Source: JANLTP01 sp031363055 (GTDB lineage: Bacteria > Pseudomonadota > Gammaproteobacteria > Burkholderiales > Burkholderiaceae_E). From it: a DNA stretch of 64,000 nucleotides. Position numbers and translations under genes: made by a program. Below the pieces are notes generated by a model, which was given only the letters and a program-made list of their open reading frames with translations, made no database searches and was not told where the DNA came from. Shown here in pieces: positions 37,085 to 46,090 of this stretch. The stretch lies in assembly GCA_031363055.1 (NCBI GenBank), contig JANLTP010000128.1, positions 1 to 64,000 on the forward strand. The letters are read 5' to 3'. Positions within the stretch are counted from its first letter, which is position 1. The number at the start of each line of letters is the position of its first letter.

Positions 37085-38044
37085 CAGACCACGTTCTGAT
37101 CGCGCAGACGTTGTAACTCAACCTCGGTCAGACCCAGTTGCCTGATGTAGACCTCGTGATTGTGTTCCCCAAGCGCGCCGGCAGTTGATGTGACCTGACC
37201 TGGATTATTCGTGAAACGTGGCACCACGTTTTGCATACGCACCGATCCGAAATCCGCGTCGGGTACAGACACAATCGCATCACGCGCGACCATTTGCGGA
37301 TCACTGACGATCTGGTCGATCGAGTACACCGGCGCGATGGTCCCGCCTTCGCGCTCGAACGCGCCCAGGATGTCGTTGAGGTCGTGTTCGCTCATCCATT
37401 TTGAGAACATCGCATTCAGCTCTGTCGAGTGCTCGATCCTCGAGCGGTTGGTCGCGTAACGCGCATCGATTGGCAGATCGGGACGTCCGATCGCGTGAGC
37501 CTCAGCAGTGAACAAGGCATTGGTGCTACCGGACAGCGAGACATAACGATCGTCCCGGCTGCGGTACACAGCCGCGGGCGCAGAGCATTGATTGGCGTTA
37601 CCCGAGCGTTCGCGCACGACACCGAGTTGGTCATGTTCGATCGGCAAGAAATCGAGCAGCCGTAACGTTGCTTCAGTCATCGAGAGGTCGATCTCCTCGC
37701 CGGCTGCGTCGGGCTGCTGGATGCGCCGACACAGCGCGGCCAGTACGCCGACCGCACCGAACAGGCCACCAATCGCATCGCCCATCGGATAACCACTGTG
37801 CATGGGCAACGCCGTCGGGCTTGCGCAAGTCCAGGGTGATGAATTTCTTGTTGCGATTGATCGCCTTCCACCACAGCGACTTGCCGTCCTTGAAGGGCGG
37901 AAAATCACGCGCGCCATCACCTCGTTCCGGAACCTCCGCCTTGACCACCTCGGCACCGTAGTCGGCGAGCAAGGGCGCGCAGGTGGGTGCGGCAATGATC
38001 GTGGCGATATCGAGCACCCGCAAGCCGGTCAATGGTCCAGGCAT
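37084..38044 (-). pseudogene. CaiB/BaiF CoA-transferase, broken by internal deletion and frame change
   Basis: The N-terminal frame, from the start near 38044, reads MPGPLTGLRVLDIATIIAAP, LLADYGAEVVKAEVP and FITLDLRKPDG, the standard start of a CaiB/BaiF transferase. It then runs out of frame and stops at 37673. The rest is in another frame, from LPMHSGYPMGDAIGGLFGAV to the end RLRDQNVV. The family usually has about 80 residues between RKPDG and this GYPxGD motif, including the catalytic Asp region; these are missing. Together the pieces give about 320 codons, not about 400. The junction lies near 37800-37818. It is the first gene of the operon with nitronate monooxygenase and acyl-CoA dehydrogenase. 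Confidence 0.85.
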
Positions 38045-38086
38045 CACTGTCTCCGGTCAAATTCGCAGATTTGAATATCGAAACAA

Positions 38087-38116
38087 AATGGAACGATACT
38101 TCTTTATTGTTCCATT
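38087..38116. promoter_or_regulatory. Putative IclR-type operator upstream of the CaiB operon
   Basis: Perfect 8-bp arms AATGGAAC and GTTCCATT separated by 14 bp, read also as TGGAA-N16-TTCCA. It lies 43 bp before the start of the CaiB remnant. The same arms and spacing recur in the iclR/Bug intergenic region. The E. coli IclR consensus is TGGAA-N5-TTCCA, one helical turn shorter. Confidence 0.6.
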
Positions 38117-38209
38117 ATTTTGAACATGTATTGGCGTTCAGTCAAGTCCAGCCTGCGCTGCGTGTTCCGCCGCGCAAACCCTGCCGGGCAGCGCCGCCCC
38201 GCAAGCGAC

Positions 38210-39028
38210 CTATTCGTTCCAGATTGCCCGAATGTTTGCAGCCAGCGCAAGCGCGCGCGGCGCGACATCACGCTCCAACTGGCCGGGCGCCAACCGGTAG
38301 GCAGGTATGCCGCAGTTCAATGCCAGCGCGGCGCCGTCTTTCATGGTCAACAAAGGCACCGCGACGGCATGCACGTTTGGGTTGAAGTCACCCAAGGACA
38401 GGCAAAATCCTCGTTGGGCACAATCCCGTATTCCCTGAGCCGCCTTCACGTGATACAGCTTCCATAACTGCGGCAACTCCCGCCGAGTCCGATCCATCAC
38501 CTGCTGACGCGACAGCGCGTCGAGCTGCGCCAGTAACGCGCGCCCGATTGCGGTTTGAATGAGCGGCGCGTTACCGCCCACGTCGGGCGACAACGGATGC
38601 GGCTCTGTGCCGCGAGCGGTCTCGACGAAGATCAGACTGGTCCGATCCAGCGTCCCGATCGATACGGCGCCACGAATATCGCGCGCCAGCTCTGCCATCA
38701 AAGGTCTTGCTGTTTGCCGTATGGTGAATCCCCGCAGCACCGGATAAGCCAGCGCCAACAGTCGCACCCCGGGACGGAATTTGCCCTCCGCGTTGCGCAG
38801 CAGATAGCCCAATTCGATCAGAGTTGAACTGAGTCGTGACACCGTTGGTTTGGTCAGACCCGTGCGCCGCGCCAATTCCGCATTGCCGAGCCAGAAATCG
38901 TCTGGACCAAACGCCTCCACTAATGACAAACCGCGCGCCAAGGTAGTCGCGAACCAGTTGCCGCGCTCCTGATCGGTTTCTTGAGGACTAATCCGCGCGT
39001 TCGCCGGTGAACTTTTTGCTCTAGGCAT
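38210..39028 (-). CDS. IclR-family transcriptional regulator
   Basis: A 272-residue regulator. The winged helix is in LGNAELARRTGLTKPTVSRL followed by STLIELGYLLRNAEGKFRPG. The effector domain (about residues 95-265) has GTLDRTSLIFVETARG, IGRALLAQL and GFCLSLGDFNPNVHAVAVPL. IclR proteins sense small catabolic acids and repress or activate nearby pathways. It is divergent from the Bug protein gene and upstream of the CaiB-NMO-ACAD operon on the same strand. Palindromes of one design lie before both. Positions 38045-38209 hold the operator and no gene. Confidence 0.92.
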   Translation of the reverse strand: MPRAKSSPANARISPQETDQERGNWFATTLARGLSLVEAFGPDDFWLGNAELARRTGLTKPTVSRLSSTLIELGYLLRNAEGKFRPGVRLLALAYPVLRGFTIRQTARPLMAELARDIRGAVSIGTLDRTSLIFVETARGTEPHPLSPDVGGNAPLIQTAIGRALLAQLDALSRQQVMDRTRRELPQLWKLYHVKAAQGIRDCAQRGFCLSLGDFNPNVHAVAVPLLTMKDGAALALNCGIPAYRLAPGQLERDVAPRALALAANIRAIWNE

Positions 39029-39031
39029 TGC

Positions 39032-39057
39032 TGGAACAGCTTTAAACTATAATTCCA
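39032..39057. promoter_or_regulatory. Putative IclR-type operator in the iclR/Bug divergent promoter
   Basis: TGGAA-N16-TTCCA, the same architecture as the site at 38087. It begins 4 bp from the iclR start. A perfect TATAAT hexamer (39048-39053) on the plus strand, a likely -10 of the Bug gene, lies inside it, so binding would block that promoter. Confidence 0.62.
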
Positions 39058-39082
39058 TATATTAAAACACGCGAAAGACAAC

Positions 39083-40105
39083 ATGAGAAAGAGTGCTACT
39101 TGGAAAAGGCTGTTGACGGCTTTGGTGCCCTTGGCGACTGTGGCGACCTTGGTGGCACTCACCCACGGTCTGGCGACCGCACAAACGGCAGGCGGCAGCG
39201 CAGTTGATACTTATCCGGTCCGCTCGGTTCGTGTCATTGTGCCGTTCGCCCCCGGTGGCGCACTCGATACCGTAGCGCGATTGGTGTCACAAAAACTGGC
39301 TGAACGGCTCGGTCAGCCGTTTGTGGTCGAGAACAAACCCGGCGCGTCGAACATCATCGGCAATGACCTGGTTGCCAAGGCCCCTGCCGACGGCTACACC
39401 GTGTTGTTCGCAGCCGCCCCGATCGCCATGAATCAGGTACTGGGGGTCAAGACGCCCTACGATGTGCAGAAGGATCTGACGCCGATATCACTGGTGGCTA
39501 CCGCCGCTGTGCTGGTGCTGGTGCACCCGTCGACGCCCTACCAGACCCTTCAGGACATTGTGAAAGCGGCAAAGGCCAGCCCGAACGGCCTTATGTATGC
39601 GACTGCGGGTGTCGCCTCAATGCCGCACCTGGTCGGCGAGGGTTGGAAGGTCCAGTCAGGCGCCAACCTGATCCACGTCGGCTACAAGGGTTCGACGTCA
39701 GCGCTGCAAGATGTCATGGCCGGCACAATGACCGTATTTCTGGACGGCTACATTCCCTCGGGTACCCAGGTGGGTTTGGGCAAGTTGCGCGCCATCGCCT
39801 ATGCCGCGCCGAAGCGTTCGGTGCTGCTGCCCGAGGTACCGACCACCGCCGAACAGGGCTTCCCGGAGATGATCGGCGGCGCTTTTTTTGGGCTCATGGC
39901 ACCAGCCAACACGCCGGCCGCGATCATCGAGAAACTCAACAGTCACGTTCGCGAAGTGCTGAATCAACCTGATGTACGCGATCGTCTGATCCGGCAGGGC
40001 TACGAAGTGCACGGATCGACGCCCGCCGAGTACTCGGCCTACATTCGCCGGCAAATTGAGCGTTGGACGCCCGTCGTCAAAGCGGCCGGCGTCAAAGCGG
40101 AGTAG
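39083..40105 (+). CDS. Bug/TctC-family periplasmic solute-binding protein
   Basis: A 340-residue extracytoplasmic binding protein. After a signal peptide (about residues 1-32, ending ATAQT) come the family hallmarks YPVRSVRVIVPFAPGGALDT, ENKPGASNIIGNDLVAKAPADGYT and GGAFFGLMAPANTP. Bug proteins bind carboxylated solutes and feed tripartite tricarboxylate transporters or act as sensors. No TctA/TctB membrane genes are nearby. Control by the divergent IclR gene is likely. The porin gene converges from downstream; the 56 bp between are purine-rich. Confidence 0.95.
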   Translation: MRKSATWKRLLTALVPLATVATLVALTHGLATAQTAGGSAVDTYPVRSVRVIVPFAPGGALDTVARLVSQKLAERLGQPFVVENKPGASNIIGNDLVAKAPADGYTVLFAAAPIAMNQVLGVKTPYDVQKDLTPISLVATAAVLVLVHPSTPYQTLQDIVKAAKASPNGLMYATAGVASMPHLVGEGWKVQSGANLIHVGYKGSTSALQDVMAGTMTVFLDGYIPSGTQVGLGKLRAIAYAAPKRSVLLPEVPTTAEQGFPEMIGGAFFGLMAPANTPAAIIEKLNSHVREVLNQPDVRDRLIRQGYEVHGSTPAEYSAYIRRQIERWTPVVKAAGVKAE

Positions 40106-40161
40106 CAGGGAACGAGAGCGCGAAAGAGAAAGAGCGAGCAAGAGCGCGCGCTTGGGAAATC

Positions 40162-41241
40162 TCAGAACCGGTGCAATACACCGAACAAAATACTTCGGCC
40201 GTCGTCACCCGGCGTGGCCGAGCCGGCCGTGATGGTGTAGCCGCCCAATTGCATATTGGCGGTCCCGCCATTGTTGAAGGTCAACATACGACCGTACAGC
40301 GCAGTGCGTTTCGACAGGTCATAGTTCACGCCGATCGTATACGCGGTCTGGTCATTCGAGGTGCTGGCGACGTCACGCTTCTGGATGTTCGCCAGAAACG
40401 TCCAGCCGCTGGCGGTTTGGTATTGCGTCATCAGACCGACAAATTTGGCGCTCGGTACACCGCCGATGTCGGACTTGGAATTGCCCAGATTGACGCCGAA
40501 TCGCCATGCCCCACTCGAATAATCTGCCGCCAGCAATTGAATGATCGAGGTCGCCGGGCTCGCCACTGGCGCGGCGGCGCTACCGGTCTTGCGTTCCTGC
40601 CTGGACAAGGAAACTCTGATCGGGCCGTTGACGTAAGCGCCCAGCAGGTCAACCAGGCGACCGCTCTGAGTGGACGGTGTTTCTGCTTCGCCGGCGCCAT
40701 ACATCGCCTGGAAGCGAAACGGAAACGTGGCCGGCGACTTGTACATCAGCGAATTGTTCTGGCGCACTTGCATGGCCAAGTGACCGGGTTGGTCGTTCGC
40801 GAAAAACCAAAGATTGGTACTGCCCACAATACCGTTCGAGACGAATTGATCCCAGGTGGCCAGAGCGACGAACGTTGGCGTGTACTGCCGACCCATCGTA
40901 ATGGCTCCCCAGTTACTATCAAGGCCCATATAGGCTTGGCGGGTGAACGCAAAACCGGTCGAACCGGCGACACTCGGAATATTGCCGTCGCCGGTATCAA
41001 TGCTGATGCCGCCTTCAAGTTGGAACAGGGCCTTCAAACCGCCACCCAGGTCTTCGCTGCCTCTAAAGCCGATCTGTGAGGCGATGATGCCGCCCTCGCT
41101 GATTTTCAGCGCCGACTTCGAGCCGACCTTGACGCTGTTTATGCCCGCGTCCACTGCGCCATACAGGGTGACATTGGTCTGCGCACCTACACCGGTGGCA
41201 GTAGCAAGCAGCATTGACGCCGCCACAGCGATTTTATTCAC
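40162..41241 (-). CDS. Gram-negative porin, Burkholderiales type
   Basis: A 359-residue outer-membrane porin. The signal peptide ends TGVGAQT; the barrel starts NVTLYGAVDAGI and shows GFRGSEDLGGGLKALFQLE and FTRQAYMGLDSNWGAITMGRQ, typical of trimeric porins of the OmpC/Burkholderia group. The protein ends in Phe (GVLHRF), the signal for insertion by the BAM complex. A GGAGG ribosome site lies before the start. The porin may supply the neighbouring Bug protein or sulfatase pathway with substrate. The 226 bp upstream (41242-41467) hold its promoter and a small hairpin. Confidence 0.95.
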   Translation of the reverse strand: MNKIAVAASMLLATATGVGAQTNVTLYGAVDAGINSVKVGSKSALKISEGGIIASQIGFRGSEDLGGGLKALFQLEGGISIDTGDGNIPSVAGSTGFAFTRQAYMGLDSNWGAITMGRQYTPTFVALATWDQFVSNGIVGSTNLWFFANDQPGHLAMQVRQNNSLMYKSPATFPFRFQAMYGAGEAETPSTQSGRLVDLLGAYVNGPIRVSLSRQERKTGSAAAPVASPATSIIQLLAADYSSGAWRFGVNLGNSKSDIGGVPSAKFVGLMTQYQTASGWTFLANIQKRDVASTSNDQTAYTIGVNYDLSKRTALYGRMLTFNNGGTANMQLGGYTITAGSATPGDDGRSILFGVLHRF

Positions 41242-41392
41242 GATCGTCCTCCACGGGTGGCCATTTCTAAGTCGGCCATTTTTGGTGCGCCAAGCGCAAT
41301 TTTGGTGAATTAACCTTGTACTGGGTCAACCGACTTTCGATCTGTCACTTAATTGACACTGTTGGCTCAATCTAACAAACTGTGCCAATGCA

Positions 41393-41410
41393 GGCGGCTT
41401 CATAGCCGCC
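41393..41410. terminator. Small GC hairpin after the sulfatase operon
   Basis: Six-bp stem GGCGGC-TTCATA-GCCGCC, 58 bp beyond the stop of the last sulfatase gene. There is no T run, so it is only a weak terminator candidate. Confidence 0.3.
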
Positions 41411-41467
41411 GCTTGGTACAGGTCTGTTGCTAGTCTGGCGTCCGTCCGATGCCGGTCTGTCACCGCT

Positions 41468-43738
41468 CTATTGTGTCCCAAGGTCGTACTTCGCCTTGCT
41501 CGCACGGACCGCCTTCTCGTCGCGCTTCTTGCGCGCCGGCATGTCGAACACCAGTTGCACGATCCGGCCTTGAAAGTCGAACGGCGACTGATAGTCATCA
41601 GCGACCGCCGAACCGGAATCGCGACCGGCATCCATGCCGTACGCCGAGATCATGCGCAATACCTGCGGTACCTCGACATGACCGCAAGCGATGCCGTCGA
41701 TCAAAACAGTGGCCTGACCCTTCTCGCCGATCTTCTCGAACGACACGCTGACGGTCGATTGGCCGATTGGAATCGGCCAATCCGAGACCGCCTTGTAATG
41801 CTGCGTGAACAGGTTATAGTCGAAGATTAGTCGATCGCCGAGCACGTAAAACGCCATGCCGTTGTTGCCGGTACCGACTGCAAATATAACGCCCTGAGTG
41901 TCGGCTTCAGGTCGCTCAAGCTCTGCCGTTACCACGAAGCTGCGATTGCCCAACGATGGAGCCACCTCGCCGCTCATGTGCGCAACGGGTGGATACAGAA
42001 CATAACGTTCGCGATTGCGCGGCGTGCCGCTGCGCGGACTGGGAGACCACAATTGCGCGCGCCGATCATCGAGCGGCAACACGTCGTAACGGCCAGCCTC
42101 GGTCCACCAGAGCTGGATCAACTCGGTCAGTTTGTCCGGTTCGCTTTTCGCCAGGTCGTGACATTCCGAGAAGTCGCGTTCGACATGGTAAAGCTCCCAG
42201 CGATCGAACTCGAAGGGCGTATCCGGCTTGTGATGTGACACCGCCTTCCAACCGCCCGACCAAATAGCTCGATGCCCGAACATCTCGAAGTACTGCGAGA
42301 CTTTGCGGGTCGGCATATCGCGCGCTTCGGGCGCAAAGGTGTAGACCATGCTTTGGCCGTGCACTGGCATCTGCGCGACCCCATTGACGGATTCAGGCGG
42401 CACGACGCCAATGATCTCGAGCACGGTCGGGGTGATATCGGTGACATGATGGAACTGCGATCGGATACTTCCTCCATCGCTGATGCCCGCTGGCCAATGC
42501 ACGATCAGCGGGTCGCGGATACCGCCACCGTGTGTCGTGCCCTTGTAGCGCTTGCCCGGACAATTGCCGACCTGCGCCCAACCCCAGGGATAGTTGGTGT
42601 TCGATTTTGGTCCACCGATATCGTCGATCCGCGCGATCGTGTCTTCAATCTTCTCCTCAATACCATTGAAGTACTTGAAAGTGTCGATGACGCCGATCGG
42701 GCCACCCTCCTGGCTGGCGCCATTGTCCGACATAACCAGGATCACGGAATTCTCGAGTTGGCCGATATCCTCCAGAAAACTCAGCAATCGGCCGATCTGT
42801 GCGTCGCTGTGTTCGAGAAACGCGGCGAACGCCTCTTGCAGCCGCAACACGACTCTTCTTTCGTCGGTACTGAGCTTCTCCCACGGGTCGACGCCAGCGT
42901 TGCGCCCGGCCAACTCGGTGTTCGCCGGAATCACGCCGAGTGCTTTCTGGCGCTCAAACCATTGTTGACGAATCACGTCCCAACCGGCGTCGAACCGGCC
43001 GCGATATTTGTTCAGATAGTCGGCGGGTGCCTGATGCGGCGCGTGCGTGGCGCCAAAGCACAGATAAAGAAAGAACGGCTTTTCCGGAATGGCAGAATGC
43101 TGGCTGCGGATCAGGCCGATCGAATGATCAATCAGATCCTCGCTCAAGTGGTAGCCTTGTGCGGGCGTACGCGGTGGATCAATCGGATGGCTGTCGCTGT
43201 ACAGCTCCGGATAGAACTGATCGGTCTCGCCTTGCATGAAGCCATAAAAACGGTCAAAGCCGCGCGCTAACGGCCATTGATCGAACGGTCCAGCCGCCGA
43301 GGTTTCCTCCATAGGGGTCAGATGCCACTTGCCGACAGCAAAGGTCGAATAGCCTTGCGGGCGAATCATTTCGGCCAACGTGGCGGCACTTTTGGCAACG
43401 CTGCCGGCGCAGTTCGGAAAACCGGTATTCCAGTTCGCCAGGCCACGCATACCGACCGAATGATGATTGCGCCCGGTCAGCAGTGCGGCGCGAGTCGGCG
43501 AACAGAGCGCAGTGGTGTGGTAGTTCGTGTAGCGCAGACCGGCGGCGGCGAGCCGATCAACATTCGGCGTATCGATGCTCGAGCCGTAACATCCAAAATG
43601 CGAAAAACCGGTATCGTCAAACAGAATCGTGATGACGTTCGGCGCACCTGCGCGCGGCTTTGGAAATTCTGGCCACCAGGCTTTTGACTCAGCCTGCGTG
43701 CGGCCGATCTGCCCTTTGAAGTTCGCATGTGTTGCCAT
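41468..43738 (-). CDS. Arylsulfatase, formylglycine-dependent (second copy)
   Basis: A 756-residue type I sulfatase. The signature CSPTRAALLTGRN has Cys79, which must be converted to formylglycine. Metal-binding residues lie in ITILFDDTGFSHFG and MSDNGASQEGG, and active-site residues in FAVGKWHLTP and KRYKGTTHGGGIRDPLIVHWP. There is no signal peptide. The C-terminal third is a beta-rich domain (about residues 560-740). It hydrolyses a sulfate ester of unknown type. It is the third gene of the operon that starts with its own maturation enzyme and is a paralogue of the preceding gene. Confidence 0.95.
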   Translation of the reverse strand: MATHANFKGQIGRTQAESKAWWPEFPKPRAGAPNVITILFDDTGFSHFGCYGSSIDTPNVDRLAAAGLRYTNYHTTALCSPTRAALLTGRNHHSVGMRGLANWNTGFPNCAGSVAKSAATLAEMIRPQGYSTFAVGKWHLTPMEETSAAGPFDQWPLARGFDRFYGFMQGETDQFYPELYSDSHPIDPPRTPAQGYHLSEDLIDHSIGLIRSQHSAIPEKPFFLYLCFGATHAPHQAPADYLNKYRGRFDAGWDVIRQQWFERQKALGVIPANTELAGRNAGVDPWEKLSTDERRVVLRLQEAFAAFLEHSDAQIGRLLSFLEDIGQLENSVILVMSDNGASQEGGPIGVIDTFKYFNGIEEKIEDTIARIDDIGGPKSNTNYPWGWAQVGNCPGKRYKGTTHGGGIRDPLIVHWPAGISDGGSIRSQFHHVTDITPTVLEIIGVVPPESVNGVAQMPVHGQSMVYTFAPEARDMPTRKVSQYFEMFGHRAIWSGGWKAVSHHKPDTPFEFDRWELYHVERDFSECHDLAKSEPDKLTELIQLWWTEAGRYDVLPLDDRRAQLWSPSPRSGTPRNRERYVLYPPVAHMSGEVAPSLGNRSFVVTAELERPEADTQGVIFAVGTGNNGMAFYVLGDRLIFDYNLFTQHYKAVSDWPIPIGQSTVSVSFEKIGEKGQATVLIDGIACGHVEVPQVLRMISAYGMDAGRDSGSAVADDYQSPFDFQGRIVQLVFDMPARKKRDEKAVRASKAKYDLGTQ

Positions 43739-43808
43739 CTGTCTGTCCTGTTCGTTGGTCCTGTTCGTTGGACCAGTTCGTCTGCGCTATTCGCCAGTCC
43801 TCGCTTGA

Positions 43809-46049
43809 TTACTGTTGCCGCAGCGCGGCCCGCAATATCCCGCTCGGATCGGTGACCTGGTCGTCGTCGAGATCGATCACGAGCTTGTGCAAGGTGCCGG
43901 TGAACTTGAACGGCGCCTCGAACTCGCCGACCGAAGGTTTCGGCGCCTGCCCGACCTCCAGACCAATGAACGAGGCCTGCGCCCGGTAAGTTTGCGGCAG
44001 TACCACCGTGCCGCAGGCCTGACCGTCGATATACAGAGTGCCTTCGCCCTTGTATTGTCCGGTCTTCTTCATTTCGTACACCAACTCGCAGCGACCTTCG
44101 GGAACCCGGCGGTCCGACCGAACGACGTAGTGTCGGTTCACGAAGTTGTAGTCATGTATCAATCGACCTTCTTCAACGTAGAGCGCATAGCCACCACACC
44201 AGTCGCCCTGCGCCACCAGCACACCTTCGGCGCCGCCTTTCGGAATATCGACGAGTGCCGTGATCGTGTAGGAACGATTGCGAATGTCGGGTGCGGCGGC
44301 CTGCGGAATGCGGCCTGTGCCGGGCTGCAGTTGCCAGTGCCGACGGGCCGCAACGCTGTACGGGTTCGAGCTCACGAACCGTTCAGTCGTGTCGTTCATG
44401 GGCAGCACCTTGCAGGCTCCAGCCTCGGAGAACCAATGCCGAATCATCTCGGCCAATTTGGCCGGTTGCTCGGCAGCCAGATCGCGCGATTCATTGAAAT
44501 CTTCATCGAGGTGATAAAGCTCCCAGGCGTCCGCATCGAACGGCGTTCCCGGTCGGTGCCAGGTGACCGCCTTCCAGCCCTTGTGCCAGATGCCGCGATG
44601 GCCGAGCATCTCGAAATACTGAACCTGTTTTTGGGTGAGCGCCTCGGCTACTGTGAAACTGTAGGCCAGGCTGGTGCCTTCAATCGGCTGTTGCGTGACG
44701 CCGTTGATGACCTCGGGTACCGACACACCGGTGAGCTCCAGCATGGTCGGCGTGATGTCGCAGACATGGTGGAACTGATGTCGAATACCACCCTGGTCCT
44801 TGATACCGTTCGGAAAGTGAACAATCAGGGGATCGCGCACGCCACCGCCATGAGTGTTCTGTTTGTAGCGCTTCAAGGGCGTGTTGCCGGCCATCGCCCA
44901 ACCCATCGGGTAGTTGTTGTTCAAGTGCCCCTGGCCGATCTGATCGATATAGGGCAAGTTATCGGCGAGCGTGTCGCGCACACCGTTGAAATAGCGCAGC
45001 GCATTGACGGTGCCGAATGGTGATCCCTCCTGACTCGCGCCATTGTCGGAGATCAGCGCTATCACCGTGTTCTCGAGTTGGCCCGCCTGCGACAGGTAAC
45101 TGACCAATCGACCGACTTGCAGGTCCGCATGTTCGAGCATGCCAGCGAAGGCCGCCTGCAAGCGTACCGCCAAACGCTGTTCGTCGTCATTGAGCGAGTC
45201 CCACGGTTTGACGCCGGGGCTGTGCGCCGGAAGCTCGGTTTTTGCGGGCACTATTCCCATCGCCTTCTGACGCGCCAGACGTTCGATACGCGTGCGGTCC
45301 CAGCCCTTCTCGAACACGGGGATGTACTTCTCGATAAATTCAGCCGGCGCGTGGTGCGGTGCGTGTTGTGCGCCCAGACACATATAGAGAAAAAATGGCT
45401 TGTCGGGCGTGATGGTCTGTTGTTGGCGGATGAAGCTGATCGACTGATCGACGATATCGACCGACAGGTGATAGTCAGGACGGTCAGGATTCTCGATGTG
45501 ATGGTTATCGAGTACCAATTCCGGATGCCACTGATTGGTTTCGCCTTCGAGAAAACCGAAGTAGCGATCAAAACCGCGCTGCAGCGGCCATTGATCGAAC
45601 GGCCCGGACGCCGACGTTTCGAAGGTGGGCGTCAAGTGCCATTTACCGGTCGCGAAGGTGTTGTAGCCCTGCAAGCGCAACATCTCGGCGAGCGTGCCGG
45701 CGCTTTTGGCAATCCGACCGCGCATGCCGGGAAAACCGAAATCCCAATCCGCCAAGCCGCCCATGCCGACTGAATGATGATTGCGTCCGGTCAGCAAGGC
45801 GGCGCGAGTCGGCGAGCACAGTGCAGTAGTGTGAAAATTGGTATAACGCAAACCACCGGCCGCCAGTGCGTCGATATTCGGGGTGGCAATTTCGGAGCCA
45901 TAACAACCGAGGTCAGCGAAGCCCAAGTCGTCGAACACGACATAGACAACGTTGGGCGCACCGCTCGGTGCCCGTGGCGGTGCCGGCCAGTACGGGGTTG
46001 ATTCTGCGGTGGTGTGTCCAATGATTGCCCGGCTGTTTTTCTGCGCCAT
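43809..46049 (-). CDS. Arylsulfatase, formylglycine-dependent (first copy)
   Basis: A 746-residue type I sulfatase with Cys78 in CSPTRAALLTGRN, metal ligands in VYVVFDDLGFADLG and ISDNGASQEGS, and FATGKWHLTP and KRYKQNTHGGGVRDPLIVHFP. It is alike the downstream sulfatase along its whole length, so the pair arose by duplication. Divergence is well spread, suggesting different substrates. No signal peptide is visible, so the enzymes probably act in the cytoplasm. It lies 41 bp after the formylglycine-generating enzyme gene, and 70 bp separate it from the next sulfatase. Confidence 0.95.
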   Translation of the reverse strand: MAQKNSRAIIGHTTAESTPYWPAPPRAPSGAPNVVYVVFDDLGFADLGCYGSEIATPNIDALAAGGLRYTNFHTTALCSPTRAALLTGRNHHSVGMGGLADWDFGFPGMRGRIAKSAGTLAEMLRLQGYNTFATGKWHLTPTFETSASGPFDQWPLQRGFDRYFGFLEGETNQWHPELVLDNHHIENPDRPDYHLSVDIVDQSISFIRQQQTITPDKPFFLYMCLGAQHAPHHAPAEFIEKYIPVFEKGWDRTRIERLARQKAMGIVPAKTELPAHSPGVKPWDSLNDDEQRLAVRLQAAFAGMLEHADLQVGRLVSYLSQAGQLENTVIALISDNGASQEGSPFGTVNALRYFNGVRDTLADNLPYIDQIGQGHLNNNYPMGWAMAGNTPLKRYKQNTHGGGVRDPLIVHFPNGIKDQGGIRHQFHHVCDITPTMLELTGVSVPEVINGVTQQPIEGTSLAYSFTVAEALTQKQVQYFEMLGHRGIWHKGWKAVTWHRPGTPFDADAWELYHLDEDFNESRDLAAEQPAKLAEMIRHWFSEAGACKVLPMNDTTERFVSSNPYSVAARRHWQLQPGTGRIPQAAAPDIRNRSYTITALVDIPKGGAEGVLVAQGDWCGGYALYVEEGRLIHDYNFVNRHYVVRSDRRVPEGRCELVYEMKKTGQYKGEGTLYIDGQACGTVVLPQTYRAQASFIGLEVGQAPKPSVGEFEAPFKFTGTLHKLVIDLDDDQVTDPSGILRAALRQQ

Positions 46050-46090
46050 CTTTTTGTCTCCGTCTGCAACGCGTGGAAGCTCGAATCAAT

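Noticed and set aside
40106..40161. Purine-rich GAGCGAGA-type stretch after the Bug gene
   Set aside because: Simple sequence without symmetry or a T run; not supported as terminator or gene.
40063..41079. 338-residue plus-strand open frame opposite the porin gene
   Set aside because: Overlaps the Bug gene end and runs antisense to a well-supported porin; no recognisable domain.
42272..43270. 332-residue plus-strand open frame opposite the second sulfatase gene
   Set aside because: Shadow of the real gene; Arg/Val/Asp-rich composition follows the antisense of sulfatase codons.
43815..45023. 402-residue open frame on the plus strand opposite the first sulfatase gene
   Set aside because: It is a mirror of codon bias in the sulfatase gene; it shows no family motifs and no ribosome site.
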